DNA from: AA29 sp041481445
GTDB taxonomy: Bacteria > Acidobacteriota > Vicinamibacteria > Fen-336
Length of the DNA stretch: 39,426 bases
Reading direction: 5' to 3'
Assembly (NCBI GenBank): GCA_041481445.1
Contig: JBGPBV010000057.1
Span: forward strand, 1-39,426
Below, one piece after another: positions 16,618 through 24,241 of the stretch. Position numbers and translations under genes: made by a program. The number at the start of each line of letters is the position of its first letter. Positions within the stretch are counted from its first letter, which is position 1. The notes under the pieces were generated by a model that had not been told where the DNA came from, did no database searches, and worked only from the letters and a program-made list of their open reading frames with translations.

Positions 16618-17949
16618 CTAGGCGTGCGCCGTCGTTGCGAGCGGAGGGGGAGACCACGCCGGCTTCGCCCCCACCGCCTGGCGGATGCGTCGGATGATCT
16701 CCTCGTCGGTCGGATACGGCGACTCGAGGGCCGGCCGAAGCGGCAGGGGCACCTCGTCCATCCGATACACGGTCCCGGGCGCGCTGATCCCCGTGGGCGC
16801 CGTGGTGATGTGCACGCGGGCCAGGCGGCTCGTGTGGGTCACCTTGGGGTCCAGCACGATCGTCGGGATGCTGGCGAGGTGGTCGATGCCCGGCTGGGGC
16901 ATCGTCGCCCCCGGATCGGCGCCCAGGATGAGCGCGGCGTCGTTGTCCCCTCGGACGAGCAGGTCCACGGTCGAGAACTCTCCCGGATTGAACCGGGGAT
17001 AGCCGCGGGCCATGCTGATCCCGAACGGATACCCTGTCGTCCACCGCAGGACCATGTCCGACCCGGTCACGTTGCCATGCCCGCGCATCGGCATGCACAC
17101 GAACTTGGTGAACGCGTTCAGCTCCGCGGCCAGCCTCAGGATCGCCGCCGAGTTCATGTGCTTCCCGCGGGTCATCGAGACGCCCATCCCGAAGAAGATC
17201 ACGCCGAACCGGGCACCCTTCATCCGGTCGACCAGATTCTGGCATTGCTCGACCGTGAGTCCGGTTTCCGCCACGCTCGCTTCGTCCACCGGTTGCTTCT
17301 TGAGGAGGGCGCGCAGGGTGGTCAGGATCTCGAAGTCCTTGCCCGGCCGTATCTGGAGGAAGAGGTCGGCGGCCTTGGCGCTGGGGGTTTCCCGAATGTC
17401 CACGAGGACCATGGTCCGGCCCTTGCGTCCCTCGGGCACGAACCTGCCCTTCTGGGTCAGCGTGTACTTGCTGAAGTGCCGCGGGTGGCATTCCGCCGGA
17501 TTCCCTCCCCAGTAGACGATGAAATCCGCTCGGTTCTTGACCTCACCCAATGTGCAGGTGACCTTGCCACCCAACTGGGCGGCAATCTCAGTGGGGCCGT
17601 GTCAAAGGGAGGTGTGGCTGTCGACCACACCCCCGATCAGCTCCGTGAGCGCCACCGCCTCGCGCTGGGCCTCGCAGGTGATGTTGCTGAGGCCGTAGAC
17701 CAGAGGCATGTCGGCCTTGTACAGGAAGTCGGCCGCGGCTTCGACGGCCGCGTCGACGGTGGCGGGCTTCCCGTCGATGAGGGCATCGGGGAAAAGGCGC
17801 TGCGCCGTGTGGTTCTTGAACCAAGCGTCCCCCAGGCTGCAGGCGTTCGCGGCCTTCACGATGCGGTCGCCTTCGGCGTGCAGCTCGATGTCGTCACAGA
17901 CGCAGCCGCAGAAGGTGCAGGTGGCGTTCTTCACGATGTTGAGGGTCAT
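16618..17949 (-). CDS. fwdB: Formylmethanofuran dehydrogenase subunit B, probable selenoprotein (Sec116, in-frame TGA)
   Basis: 443 residues when the TGA at 17602-17604 is read as selenocysteine; otherwise the frame splits into pieces of 115 and about 328 codons. The N-terminus has the [4Fe-4S] pattern C11, C14, C18 and C37 (ATCTFCGCVCDD ... NACSLG). Then come GLSNITCEAQREA and the active-site segment DSHTSL-U-HGPTEIAAQLGG, followed by TCTLGEVKNRADFIVYWGGNP, CHPRHFSKY and VDIRETPSAKAADLFLQI, all FwdB-typical. In archaeal FwdB/FmdB the residue at this point (about 118) is the Cys or Sec that ligates W/Mo. The known metal-free bacterial FhcB lacks both motifs. A bacterial SECIS hairpin follows the TGA (17566-17583). 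Flanked by a 63-codon ORF and fwdA in one operon. Alternatives are a point nonsense mutation of TGC/TGT or a sequence error, but the hairpin argues against both. Confidence 0.87.
17559..17604 (-). promoter_or_regulatory. Bacterial SECIS element in fwdB
   Basis: On the mRNA, UGA is followed by 18 nt and then a perfect 7-bp stem (one G-U) with a 4-nt loop: GCCGCCC-AGUU-GGGUGGC (17566-17583). The apical loop contains the GU expected for SelB recognition and starts 25 nt after the UGA, within the usual bacterial window of roughly 16-37 nt. A lower stem is possible: UGAC (17601-17604) pairs perfectly with GUCA (17559-17562). The eight bases after the UGA (CACGGCCC) are, from memory, the same as after the Sec codon in E. 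coli fdhF, which encodes a similar U-H-G-P motif. Confidence 0.82.
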
Positions 17950-18006
17950 CTACTCTTCCCCTTCAATCGGCCTTGGTCCTCCCGAACCGGGAGGAACGAC
18001 GAACGT

Positions 18007-18198
18007 TCAACCAAGCTCCCGGCCACGGAAGCTGCCCCGGATGCGGCGCGGCATGTACCGCCCCGCCCCGACCAGCTCCCAGGCCGGCGCATCCTGCGGC
18101 CCCGCGTCGGTGAGACCTCGACGGATCGGGACCTCCTCGCGCTCCCCGCGAATTTCGACCGTACCTGTACTTCCGGTCGCCGCCCGCGGGGTGCTCAT
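18007..18198 (-). CDS. Small 63-residue protein between fwdD and fwdB
   Basis: ATG at 18198 overlapping the fwdD stop by 4 nt (ATGA), so it is probably translated by coupling. The product is charged and basic towards the end: TGTVEIRGEREEVPIRRGLTD early, PAWELVGAGRYMPRRIRGSF late. No Cys, no transmembrane segment and no signal peptide. 57 nt separate it from fwdB. I do not recognise the family. Its place inside the Fwd gene set suggests an accessory or structural peptide of the complex or a maturation factor; this is inference. A purely fortuitous ORF is possible, but the exact overlap and the otherwise gap-free operon favour a real gene. Confidence 0.6.
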   Translation of the reverse strand: MSTPRAATGSTGTVEIRGEREEVPIRRGLTDAGPQDAPAWELVGAGRYMPRRIRGSFRGRELG

Positions 18199-18554
18199 GG
18201 AGTCACCGGCGTCTCTGGCGGCATCGGCTCGACCTCCACTTCCCAGCCCTTGGAGGTAGGCATGCCGGTTCCGTCGGTGGATTGGCCCATGAGATGGCAG
18301 GTCGGCGGTCCGTAGGGGACGAAGATCATGCCCTGCGGGACCTTCCCTTCCACGCATTTGAAGGTGGCCTCGCCGTTGTCGGACCGGACCCGAACGGTGC
18401 TGCCGGACAGGACCCCGATCGCCTTCATGTCCTCGGGATGCATGTTCAAGGTGCTGACGATGGCCTGATAGGCGGGGTGATCCTTGCCGACGTTGATCTG
18501 CTGGCCCTGCTTGGTCGTGCGGCCCGCGTTCATGATGAAGCGTTTCCGTTCCAT
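18195..18554 (-). CDS. fwdD: Formylmethanofuran dehydrogenase subunit D (molybdopterin-dinucleotide binding)
   Basis: 119 residues. The pattern matches FwdD/FmdD and the C-terminal beta-barrel domain of molybdopterin oxidoreductases: FIMNAGRTTKQGQQINVGKD, the long middle GVLSGSTVRVRSDNGEATFKC, EGKVPQGMIFVPYGPPTCHLM, then STDGTGMPTSKGWEVEVEP. The last block is very close in layout to archaeal FwdD (DSTGMP-x-KG-x-EVEIEP). The subunit helps bind the pyranopterin cofactors next to FwdB. Hydrolytic bacterial Fhc complexes do not need it, so its presence with fwdB argues for a true metal site. ATG at 18554, preceded by AAGGGG; a longer frame to 18614 lacks family sequence. Confidence 0.88.
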   Translation of the reverse strand: MERKRFIMNAGRTTKQGQQINVGKDHPAYQAIVSTLNMHPEDMKAIGVLSGSTVRVRSDNGEATFKCVEGKVPQGMIFVPYGPPTCHLMGQSTDGTGMPTSKGWEVEVEPMPPETPVTP

Positions 18555-18606
18555 GGGACCCCTTACTCGCGCCGCATCGTGCCGCCGCAGAGTGTAGCAC
18601 GGCCAC

Positions 18607-19488
18607 TCAGTCAACGCGTCGTCGCGCCACGGCTTCGAGATGCTCGACGATGGCGGCGGCCACGTCCACGTCCGTGACGGACTGCAGGCCCTGCCAACCC
18701 GGGATGCCGTTGACCTCCAGCACGAACACGCGGCCGTCGGGCAGGGGCAGAAGGTCCACGCCCGCGTACTCGGCGGCGACCGCCCGGGCGGCGCGGACGC
18801 TCAGGTCCTGCCACTCGGGAGGAAGAGAGGCCCGCTCGACGCGGGCCCCCTGGGCCACGTTGGTGCGCCATCCCTCGGCGCACCGCCAGGCCGCCGCCAC
18901 CACGCGGTCTCCGACCACGAAGGCCCGGACGTCGCGGCCGTCATGGGCCAGGGCCTCCTGCACGTAGTAGACGGCGCGCTCCAGATCCAGGGCGCGGAAG
19001 ACGCGATGCGCGATCTCCTCGTCGCTGACCCGCACCATGCCGCGCCCGGCCGAGCCAAACAGGGGCTTGACGATCACGTCGCGCATGGCGAGAAAGGCCG
19101 TCATCGCGTCGTCCATGCGCTCGGCGACGACGGTCCGGGGCGTGGGCAGCCCCGCGGCCTCGAGGAGCGCCGACGTGTAGAACTTGTCCACCGTGCGCTC
19201 GATGGCCGCCGCCGGATTCATCACCGGGATGCCAAGGCGCTCGAGCCAGTGCAGGGCGTCGACGCGGAAGATGACCTGCTCCAGGGAGCCCGCGGGGATG
19301 CTCCGCGTGAGCACGGCGGCGGCCTCCTCCAGGGCGAGGCCGTCCGCCTCCAGGCGCGGCCGGTCCCCGATGCGGGCCGTGAGCGCGGAGACGCGGAGGA
19401 CGTGCGCGCGATGCCCCCGGGCCCGGAGAGCCCGCTCCATCTCGGCGAAGTGCCAGCCCTGCCCGCCGCCGAGGATCGCGACGTCCAT
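18607..19488 (-). CDS. RimK-type ATP-grasp ligase, MptN-like (H4MPT:glutamate ligase)
   Basis: 293 residues. MDVAILGGGQGWHFAEM opens a RimK-like N-terminal domain. ATP-grasp features: TVDKFYTSALLEAAGLPTPRTV, DVIVKPLFGSAGRGMVRV with the ATP-binding Lys and flexible loop, YYVQEALAHDGRDVRAFVVGD, RTNVAQGARVE, and the metal-binding VFVLEVNGIPGWQGLQ. Archaeal MptN adds alpha-glutamate to H4MPT to make tetrahydrosarcinapterin; RimK-type genes are regular members of bacterial H4MPT clusters. It lies between ftr (26 nt) and fwdD (52 nt). The acceptor (H4MPT or methylofuran side chain) cannot be read from the sequence. Confidence 0.85.
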   Translation of the reverse strand: MDVAILGGGQGWHFAEMERALRARGHRAHVLRVSALTARIGDRPRLEADGLALEEAAAVLTRSIPAGSLEQVIFRVDALHWLERLGIPVMNPAAAIERTVDKFYTSALLEAAGLPTPRTVVAERMDDAMTAFLAMRDVIVKPLFGSAGRGMVRVSDEEIAHRVFRALDLERAVYYVQEALAHDGRDVRAFVVGDRVVAAAWRCAEGWRTNVAQGARVERASLPPEWQDLSVRAARAVAAEYAGVDLLPLPDGRVFVLEVNGIPGWQGLQSVTDVDVAAAIVEHLEAVARRRVD

Positions 19489-19514
19489 GCCCGGTCAGGC
19501 CGGAAGGGACGGCT

Positions 19515-20441
19515 TCACCTGGCCGCCTCGAGGAGCGCATGCAGGGGAAAGTGGTGCTTGCCGAGCTTGCCACCGTAGTTCCCGGCCGAGATCTCGATGA
19601 CGCCGGCACGGCACGCGGCCTCGATGCCCGCGCGCAGGGCCTCCTCGATGGCGGCACGGTCGAGGCCGTCCACGACGATCTCGAGCACCGAGTTCACGCC
19701 CTCCGGCAGCGCGCTCTTCACGCCCTTCCGCCCGCGGAGCGTCGGGCAGTACGCGTCGTTGGTGGACGCGACCATGTGCTTGTAGCGCTTCGCGCCCACC
19801 TTGCTGCCGCTGCGCACGATCCCGCCCGGGAAAGGGAGGATGACGCCGCGGACCCTGCGCATGACAGAGGCGGCCGCCTCCGCCGCGGCGAGGGCGGCCT
19901 CCTGATCCTCGGCCAGGATCAGGAAGTTCCCCCCCCCGATGGCCTTCTGCACGCCGAAGGTCTCCTGCACGAGGAACTCCCCCTCCATCACGGGGATGCG
20001 CCAGTAGCGGTTCCCGTCCAGAAGCTTGCTCGATTGGTAGCGGTCGCCGAAATGGCGCAATACGCCGCCGACGACGACACGCTCGGCCGCCTGGGCCAGG
20101 CCGTCGAAGCAGGCCGTGGTCGGGCAGGTGAGAACCGTCTGGCCCACCCTCTCGACCAGTCGCTTGCCGAGCCCGTCCGCGTCGAAGCCGAAGAGGAGCA
20201 CGCTCACTCCCGCGCGCCCGTCGGGCGTGTCCTCCGGGGCCAGCTCGGCCTCGATGCCGGCCTCGACCTTGCAGCCGATGACCGAGGTGGCAAACCCGGT
20301 CATGGCTCCAGCGGCCGTCCGCGCCCAGGCCGGGGAGCGCGCGGTGATCAGGACGCGCGCCGCGCGCATGTCGAAGGCCTCGGCGAAGGTGTCGTCGATC
20401 CGCACCCCGCGCCGCTCCACGCTAGCCCCTGCGGTCGTCAT
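19515..20441 (-). CDS. ftr: Formylmethanofuran:H4MPT formyltransferase
   Basis: 308 residues. It moves the formyl group between H4MPT and methanofuran (called FhcD in the bacterial complex). Family blocks: VRIDDTFAEAFDMRAARVLITA at the N-terminus, FATSVIGCKVEAGIE, RVGQTVLTCPTTACFDGL, RYWRIPVMEGEFLVQE, GGGNFLILAEDQEAAL, the PFPGGIVRSGSKVGAKRYK stretch, STNDAYCPTLR, and ISAGNYGGKLGKHHFPL at the end. ATG at 20441 with GGGAGGAGC before it; the first 20 nt overlap the end of the ATP-grasp gene. Unlike typical fhcABDC operons, it lies several genes away from fwdA, fwdB and fwdC. Confidence 0.96.
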   Translation of the reverse strand: MTTAGASVERRGVRIDDTFAEAFDMRAARVLITARSPAWARTAAGAMTGFATSVIGCKVEAGIEAELAPEDTPDGRAGVSVLLFGFDADGLGKRLVERVGQTVLTCPTTACFDGLAQAAERVVVGGVLRHFGDRYQSSKLLDGNRYWRIPVMEGEFLVQETFGVQKAIGGGNFLILAEDQEAALAAAEAAASVMRRVRGVILPFPGGIVRSGSKVGAKRYKHMVASTNDAYCPTLRGRKGVKSALPEGVNSVLEIVVDGLDRAAIEEALRAGIEAACRAGVIEISAGNYGGKLGKHHFPLHALLEAAR

Positions 20442-21579
20442 CCACCGCTCCTCCCCCCTCCCCGTCGAGCTCCCGCTCCAGCGCCTGTGCCGCGGCCACG
20501 AGCCGAGCGTAGCAGGCCCCGCGGTCGGCGCCGCGCGCGAACACCGTGCAGACCGGGTGGCCACGCAGGATGCGATCGCCGGGGAAGGGTACGTCACGCA
20601 CGTCGTCGCCGAGCAGCCAGCGCCGGCTGTCGCCGACGACCACGTCCCTTCGGGCGTACAGGACGGCCTTGCCGAGCACTCCCGGCATCGGGAAAGCACC
20701 TTCGGAGGGAAGGGCGCCACCGCAGGCGGCCACGTGGGCCTCGAAGATGCTGAGCCCGCCGCCTCTCTCGACGAGCTCCATGGACGCGGCGTAACGCGGG
20801 TTGATCTCCAGCACGTACGGCTCCGCTTCCCGCAGCACGAAGTCGATGCCGTTGAGGCCGACGAGGCCGAAGGCTTCGGTCACCGCGCCCGCGATCGCAC
20901 TCATCCGATCGAGCAAGGCCCCGTCCTCGGAGAAGGGATAGACGCTGCCGCAGTACCGGTATCCCCTGGCACCGAACGCGGGATCGCCGGCGAGCCCCTT
21001 CGAGAGGCCGAGGAGCACGGCTCGCCGGCCGTCGGCCACGAAGGCCACCGAGGCCAGCAGGCCGTCTATGCGCTCCTGGACCAGCTCGCGCGGACCGAGC
21101 GGCGCTCCGGGCTTCCAATCCTTGACCCCGCTCCCACCGCCCCCACGCCGCGGTTTCCGCAGCCACCGGACTCCGGTAGAGGCGTGCCGGGCCTGCTCCG
21201 GCAGCAGCGTCAAAGGCACCCGTCCTCCCGCGCGCCGGACCACCTCCGCCACCGCGGCGGGCTCCCGGGCGCGGACCAGTGTCGCCGGCGTGTTGCCCAG
21301 GAGCCTTCGTCCCAGGGCCAGCCGTCGGACCGCCGCCGGGTGGTTCTCGAGGTTGCCCACGTAGGCGGCGGGCGCGTCGGCCGGGGCCACCGGGAAGCGC
21401 CGCCCGACGGCGACGGCCGCGGCGGCGCTATACCGGCGGCGCAGGTCCCGCGAGAGCGAGACGTTCTGCACTCGCGACTTCTGGTCGAGGTCGCCGAAGG
21501 CGTCGACGGTCAGGCACGAGTAGCCGGCGCGGCTCGCGGACTCGGCGAGGCCGCGCGTCGAGACCCCCACGATCAGCAC
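20422..21579 (-). CDS. ATP-grasp domain protein of the H4MPT cluster
   Basis: 385 residues from a GTG at 21579. The N-terminal VLIVGVSTRGLAESASRAGY and VDAFGDLDQKSRVQNVSLSRD form a Rossmann-like pre-ATP-grasp domain. The middle has PLTLLPEQARHASTGVRWLRKPRRGGGGSGV, with the ATP-binding Lys and glycine loop, and RELVQERIDGLLASVAFVADG. FVLREAEPYVLEINPRYAAS carries the metal ligands. This ATP-grasp type recurs in methylotroph H4MPT islands without an assigned reaction. Its start overlaps the DUF1464 gene by 7 nt and its end overlaps ftr by 20 nt. With the MfnD-like and MptN-like proteins it is the third ATP-grasp ligase in this operon, so cofactor side-chain ligation is a reasonable guess. Confidence 0.82.
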   Translation of the reverse strand: MLIVGVSTRGLAESASRAGYSCLTVDAFGDLDQKSRVQNVSLSRDLRRRYSAAAAVAVGRRFPVAPADAPAAYVGNLENHPAAVRRLALGRRLLGNTPATLVRAREPAAVAEVVRRAGGRVPLTLLPEQARHASTGVRWLRKPRRGGGGSGVKDWKPGAPLGPRELVQERIDGLLASVAFVADGRRAVLLGLSKGLAGDPAFGARGYRYCGSVYPFSEDGALLDRMSAIAGAVTEAFGLVGLNGIDFVLREAEPYVLEINPRYAASMELVERGGGLSIFEAHVAACGGALPSEGAFPMPGVLGKAVLYARRDVVVGDSRRWLLGDDVRDVPFPGDRILRGHPVCTVFARGADRGACYARLVAAAQALERELDGEGGGAVDDDRRG

Positions 21580-22658
21580 CGAGCCGGGGCCAGCGCCCAC
21601 TCGCGTACCTCCTCGGCGCCCGCCAGGTACAGGTGGTCGAAGACGGTGCCCCGCGCCTCCCTGAGACGCATGACGTCGACCAGCTCCCGGTAGCGGCCTC
21701 CGGCCAGGCCGTCGGCGATCAGGGCGGCACCCCGGGCGGCCTCCTTCACTTTCGTGCCGACGTCGAGGCACCGCACGGCCCCCCAGCGCGACAGGGCGGT
21801 GACGACGGGCTCCCGGAAGCCGGGAATGCGCGAGAGCCGGCCCGAGAGGAGGATCTCTCGCGGGGGGGCGACCATGGCCAGCTCGGCGGCCACGGCCTTC
21901 ACGAGGCTCTCCAGGAACGCCTCCCTCGCCAGCGCCGAGGCCTCATCCTGCCGAGACGCCATCGCATCCGGGGTCGCGTCGGGGCTGCCCGCGACGAATG
22001 CGACTCCGCCGGAGAAGACGGTCTTCTTGCTCACGCCCCCGAGCAGGCAGGCCACCTCGCCGTCCAGGGCGCCGCACGCCAGGTAGCCCAGGGGGCCGCT
22101 CGAGCCTCCCTGCCCGCCGACGATGCGACCCCCTTCGACCGAGAGCACGGCCGTGAAGGCTCCCCCCAGCTCCGCCAGCAGGAACGAGGTCTCGGCGTAG
22201 GGGACGTCGAGCCGCCGCTTCTGTTCCTCGATGGCCGCCGCCGCCGCGCACACCTTGTCCGCGGTGCCCAGGTCGACGCGGTTGACCTTGCGGTGCGCCG
22301 GCACCGTCTCTAGGTGGATCACCCCGGGAGTGAAGACCACGGGCAGTCGGGCCTCGCGCAGGAGGCGCACCAGCGTGTGCAGCCCCCCGATCGGCGACCC
22401 GTCTCCGGACGGGGCGAGAAAGAGGAGCCTCAGCTCGCGCTCGCCGAGGCCTTCGATCGGAACGAGGGGCAGGCCGTAACCCGAGGGTCCCGCGATCAGG
22501 TCGAGAGGCAAGGCCGCTTCCAGGACGCCCAGCAGCGTCTCCGGGCGCTGGCCAACCTCGGAGGTCGGAAGGCTACGCTCCAGGAACGTCGCGCCGTCCT
22601 CGAGGCCAAGAATGTCGAAGCTGATCGTTCCCGGATCGATTCCCACGACCCGCGGCAT
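21573..22658 (-). CDS. DUF1464-type ASKHA-fold protein of the H4MPT cluster
   Basis: 361 residues. Opens MPRVVGIDPGTISFDILGL, a phosphate-1-like loop. Later VNRVDLGTADKVCAAAAAIEEQ, FLLAELGGAFTAVLSVEGGRIVGG and ILLSGRLSRIPGF are arranged as in the acetate/butyrate-kinase-like sugar-kinase superfamily. Proteins of this type are regular companions of H4MPT genes in methylotrophs and of methanogen genomes; no reaction is assigned to my knowledge. The ATG at 22658 shares a base with the mtdB stop (TGATG). A kinase step in methanofuran or H4MPT synthesis is plausible but unproven. Confidence 0.82.
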   Translation of the reverse strand: MPRVVGIDPGTISFDILGLEDGATFLERSLPTSEVGQRPETLLGVLEAALPLDLIAGPSGYGLPLVPIEGLGERELRLLFLAPSGDGSPIGGLHTLVRLLREARLPVVFTPGVIHLETVPAHRKVNRVDLGTADKVCAAAAAIEEQKRRLDVPYAETSFLLAELGGAFTAVLSVEGGRIVGGQGGSSGPLGYLACGALDGEVACLLGGVSKKTVFSGGVAFVAGSPDATPDAMASRQDEASALAREAFLESLVKAVAAELAMVAPPREILLSGRLSRIPGFREPVVTALSRWGAVRCLDVGTKVKEAARGAALIADGLAGGRYRELVDVMRLREARGTVFDHLYLAGAEEVREWALAPARC

Positions 22659-23518
22659 CAGAGAGCCGCGGCGAGGTCGTAGATCTGCTCCGCGTCCAGG
22701 TCGAGGTCGTTGCGCTCGAAAAGCTTCGCGATGGCCGCCTTGTGCGCCTTCATCTTGAAGGCACCGATCCCCAGTGCGCCGAACGCGGGGATCCCCTCGC
22801 GCAGCGTGCCGTCGTCCTTCGCCTCCATTCCCTCGATGCCCATGGGCGGCACCGCGTTGACGTCGGCGATGGCACGCAGCGCGGGACGGCCGGCCCACAT
22901 CTCGCGGGGAACGAGCGTGACGCCGGGAGGGCCCGCGGCCAGCAGCAGCTCGGCCCACGGCATCAGCTCCTGCACGTCCGCGAAGCTCCGCGCCGTGACC
23001 TGTTCGACGCGACCCCCGAAACGCTCGCCGATCTGCCGCGCGGCCAGGGCGCCGCGGGCCGCGTCGCGCGAGGTGATCTTCACCTCCGCGCCCAGGCGAA
23101 GCAGGAGCCCGCCGGCCCGCGCGCCCACCGGCCCCGTTCCCGCCAGCACCACGGCCCGACGCCCGCGCACGTCGCCACCCGCCGCCCGCACGAGCTTCAC
23201 CACGACCGCCGCGGCCGTGGTGTTCGAGCCGTTGGGGTCGAACATGACCGAAACGCGAAACGGCCCGAAGAAAGCCGCCCTTGCCGACACGAGCAGACCC
23301 TCGGCCACCGGCATGCTGGAGCCGCCGATGAACAGGGCCGTGTTCATGAGGTCCTTCGGTCCACGGGTGAAGATGGCACCGTGGACCAGGGCACTGACAT
23401 CGGCCTCGACGACCCCCCCGTAGCTCAGCACCTCGTCGGCTCCGGCATCGTGGGCCACGATGCGGTCGAACGCGCTGGGCAGACGATCGCCGTCCAACTG
23501 GACGAGCAGTTTCCGCAT
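22658..23518 (-). CDS. mtdB: NAD(P)-dependent methylene-H4MPT dehydrogenase
   Basis: 286 residues. It oxidises methylene-H4MPT to methenyl-H4MPT. N-terminal substrate part: QLDGDRLPSAFDRIVAHDAGAD, VLSYGGVVEADVSALVHGAIFTRG and TALFIGGSSMPVAEGLL. The Rossmann fold has VVLAGTGPVGARAGGLLLRLGAEV followed by ITSRDAARG. Later, WAELLLAAGPPGVTLV and DVNAVPPMGIEGMEAKDDG are MtdA/MtdB-typical. The H4MPT operon setting favours MtdB over the folate-side MtdA. The nucleotide preference (NAD or NADP) is not decided here. It lies 32 nt after fae. Confidence 0.93.
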   Translation of the reverse strand: MRKLLVQLDGDRLPSAFDRIVAHDAGADEVLSYGGVVEADVSALVHGAIFTRGPKDLMNTALFIGGSSMPVAEGLLVSARAAFFGPFRVSVMFDPNGSNTTAAAVVVKLVRAAGGDVRGRRAVVLAGTGPVGARAGGLLLRLGAEVKITSRDAARGALAARQIGERFGGRVEQVTARSFADVQELMPWAELLLAAGPPGVTLVPREMWAGRPALRAIADVNAVPPMGIEGMEAKDDGTLREGIPAFGALGIGAFKMKAHKAAIAKLFERNDLDLDAEQIYDLAAAL

Positions 23519-23550
23519 CGGCGTGCTGAGGTGCCCTTGCGGGGCGGAGC

Positions 23551-24060
23551 CTATTTGTCGGCGCCTCCGGCGAAGGGGTGCGTCGCCGTCTTCGCGCCGC
23601 TCAAGACCTCGTCCACCGAAGGCTTCCCACCCAGCGCGCGCGCGATGGACTCCTTGGTGGCTTCGTAGTTGAACTTGTAGATCTTCTTGTCGTCCGCCGC
23701 CTCCCAATGGATGAACACCCCCACCAGGATGCAGTAGTCGTCCGCCTTGCCCTTGGGGATGACGCCGGAGCTCACCGAGTCGACGACCGCGCGGGCCACC
23801 GCCGCCTGGGCGGGGCCGAACATCTGCACGGCCTGCTTGGCGCCCTTGATCGTCACCTTGTTGAAGAGGAGCGTGTCGGGCTTGGCCGGGAGATTCGGAG
23901 CGACCACGGCGAGCAGGGTGCTGAAGCCGTCCTTCTGGTTCGACAGGGCGTTGGCGAAGGCCTGTCCCGCCGGACCGTTCTTCGACCCGATGATCAGGTC
24001 GATGTGGGCGATTTCATTGCCGTCGCCGACCAATGATTCGCCGATGAAGAAATCCGCCAT
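23551..24060 (-). CDS. fae: Formaldehyde-activating enzyme
   Basis: 169 residues, standard length. It condenses formaldehyde with H4MPT to methylene-H4MPT. MADFFIGESLVGDGNEIAHIDLIIG contains the catalytic His (H19); GPAGQAFANAL, FNKVTIKGAKQAVQMFGPAQAAVA and a C-terminal NYEATKESIARALGG complete the family pattern. ATG at 24060 with GGGAGG seven bases before. It is the first gene of the long H4MPT operon, behind a sigma-54 type promoter about 120 nt upstream. Confidence 0.97.
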   Translation of the reverse strand: MADFFIGESLVGDGNEIAHIDLIIGSKNGPAGQAFANALSNQKDGFSTLLAVVAPNLPAKPDTLLFNKVTIKGAKQAVQMFGPAQAAVARAVVDSVSSGVIPKGKADDYCILVGVFIHWEAADDKKIYKFNYEATKESIARALGGKPSVDEVLSGAKTATHPFAGGADK

Positions 24061-24191
24061 AGTGCCTCCCAAACTCTCATTGAACGGCTGAGCGTGCCCC
24101 CCGTTGGAGCACGGGTGAGCGAACGTCAGTGAAGACGCAGCACCCTGTTCGATGGGCGAGCCGCGTCGGGAATCCCTCGGGGACGCCGAGT

Positions 24192-24241
24192 CTGCAAGTG
24201 TTTTGCCACCGCCGGATGGGCCACGCTATCTCTACTTGCAG
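24192..24241. repeat. Inverted repeat around the fae promoter
   Basis: CTGCAAGT at 24192-24199 and its exact reverse complement ACTTGCAG at 24234-24241, centres 42 bp apart (about four helical turns). The left arm overlaps the -12 element of the sigma-54 promoter; the right arm lies upstream of the -24 element for the minus-strand operon. It may be a binding site pair for a regulator, or the coincidence of a short repeat. Confidence 0.35.
24193..24208 (-). promoter_or_regulatory. Sigma-54 (-24/-12) promoter for the fae operon
   Basis: The minus strand reads TGGCAAAACACTTGCA, a near-perfect match to TGGCAC-N5-TTGCW with exact GG-N10-GC spacing. Transcription should start near 24182, giving a leader of about 120 nt before fae. 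A sigma-54-dependent activator is encoded nearby (27116-29167). The rest of the 308-nt gap 24061-24368 shows no convincing gene; two short plus-strand frames there lack ribosome-binding sites and family sequence. Confidence 0.65.

Noticed and set aside
16618..17604. fwdB as a simple nonsense-mutated pseudogene or two split genes
   Set aside because: The TGA is at the known Cys/Sec active site, the frame is intact on both sides, and a fitting SECIS hairpin follows. The second half would have to start at a TTG without a ribosome-binding site.
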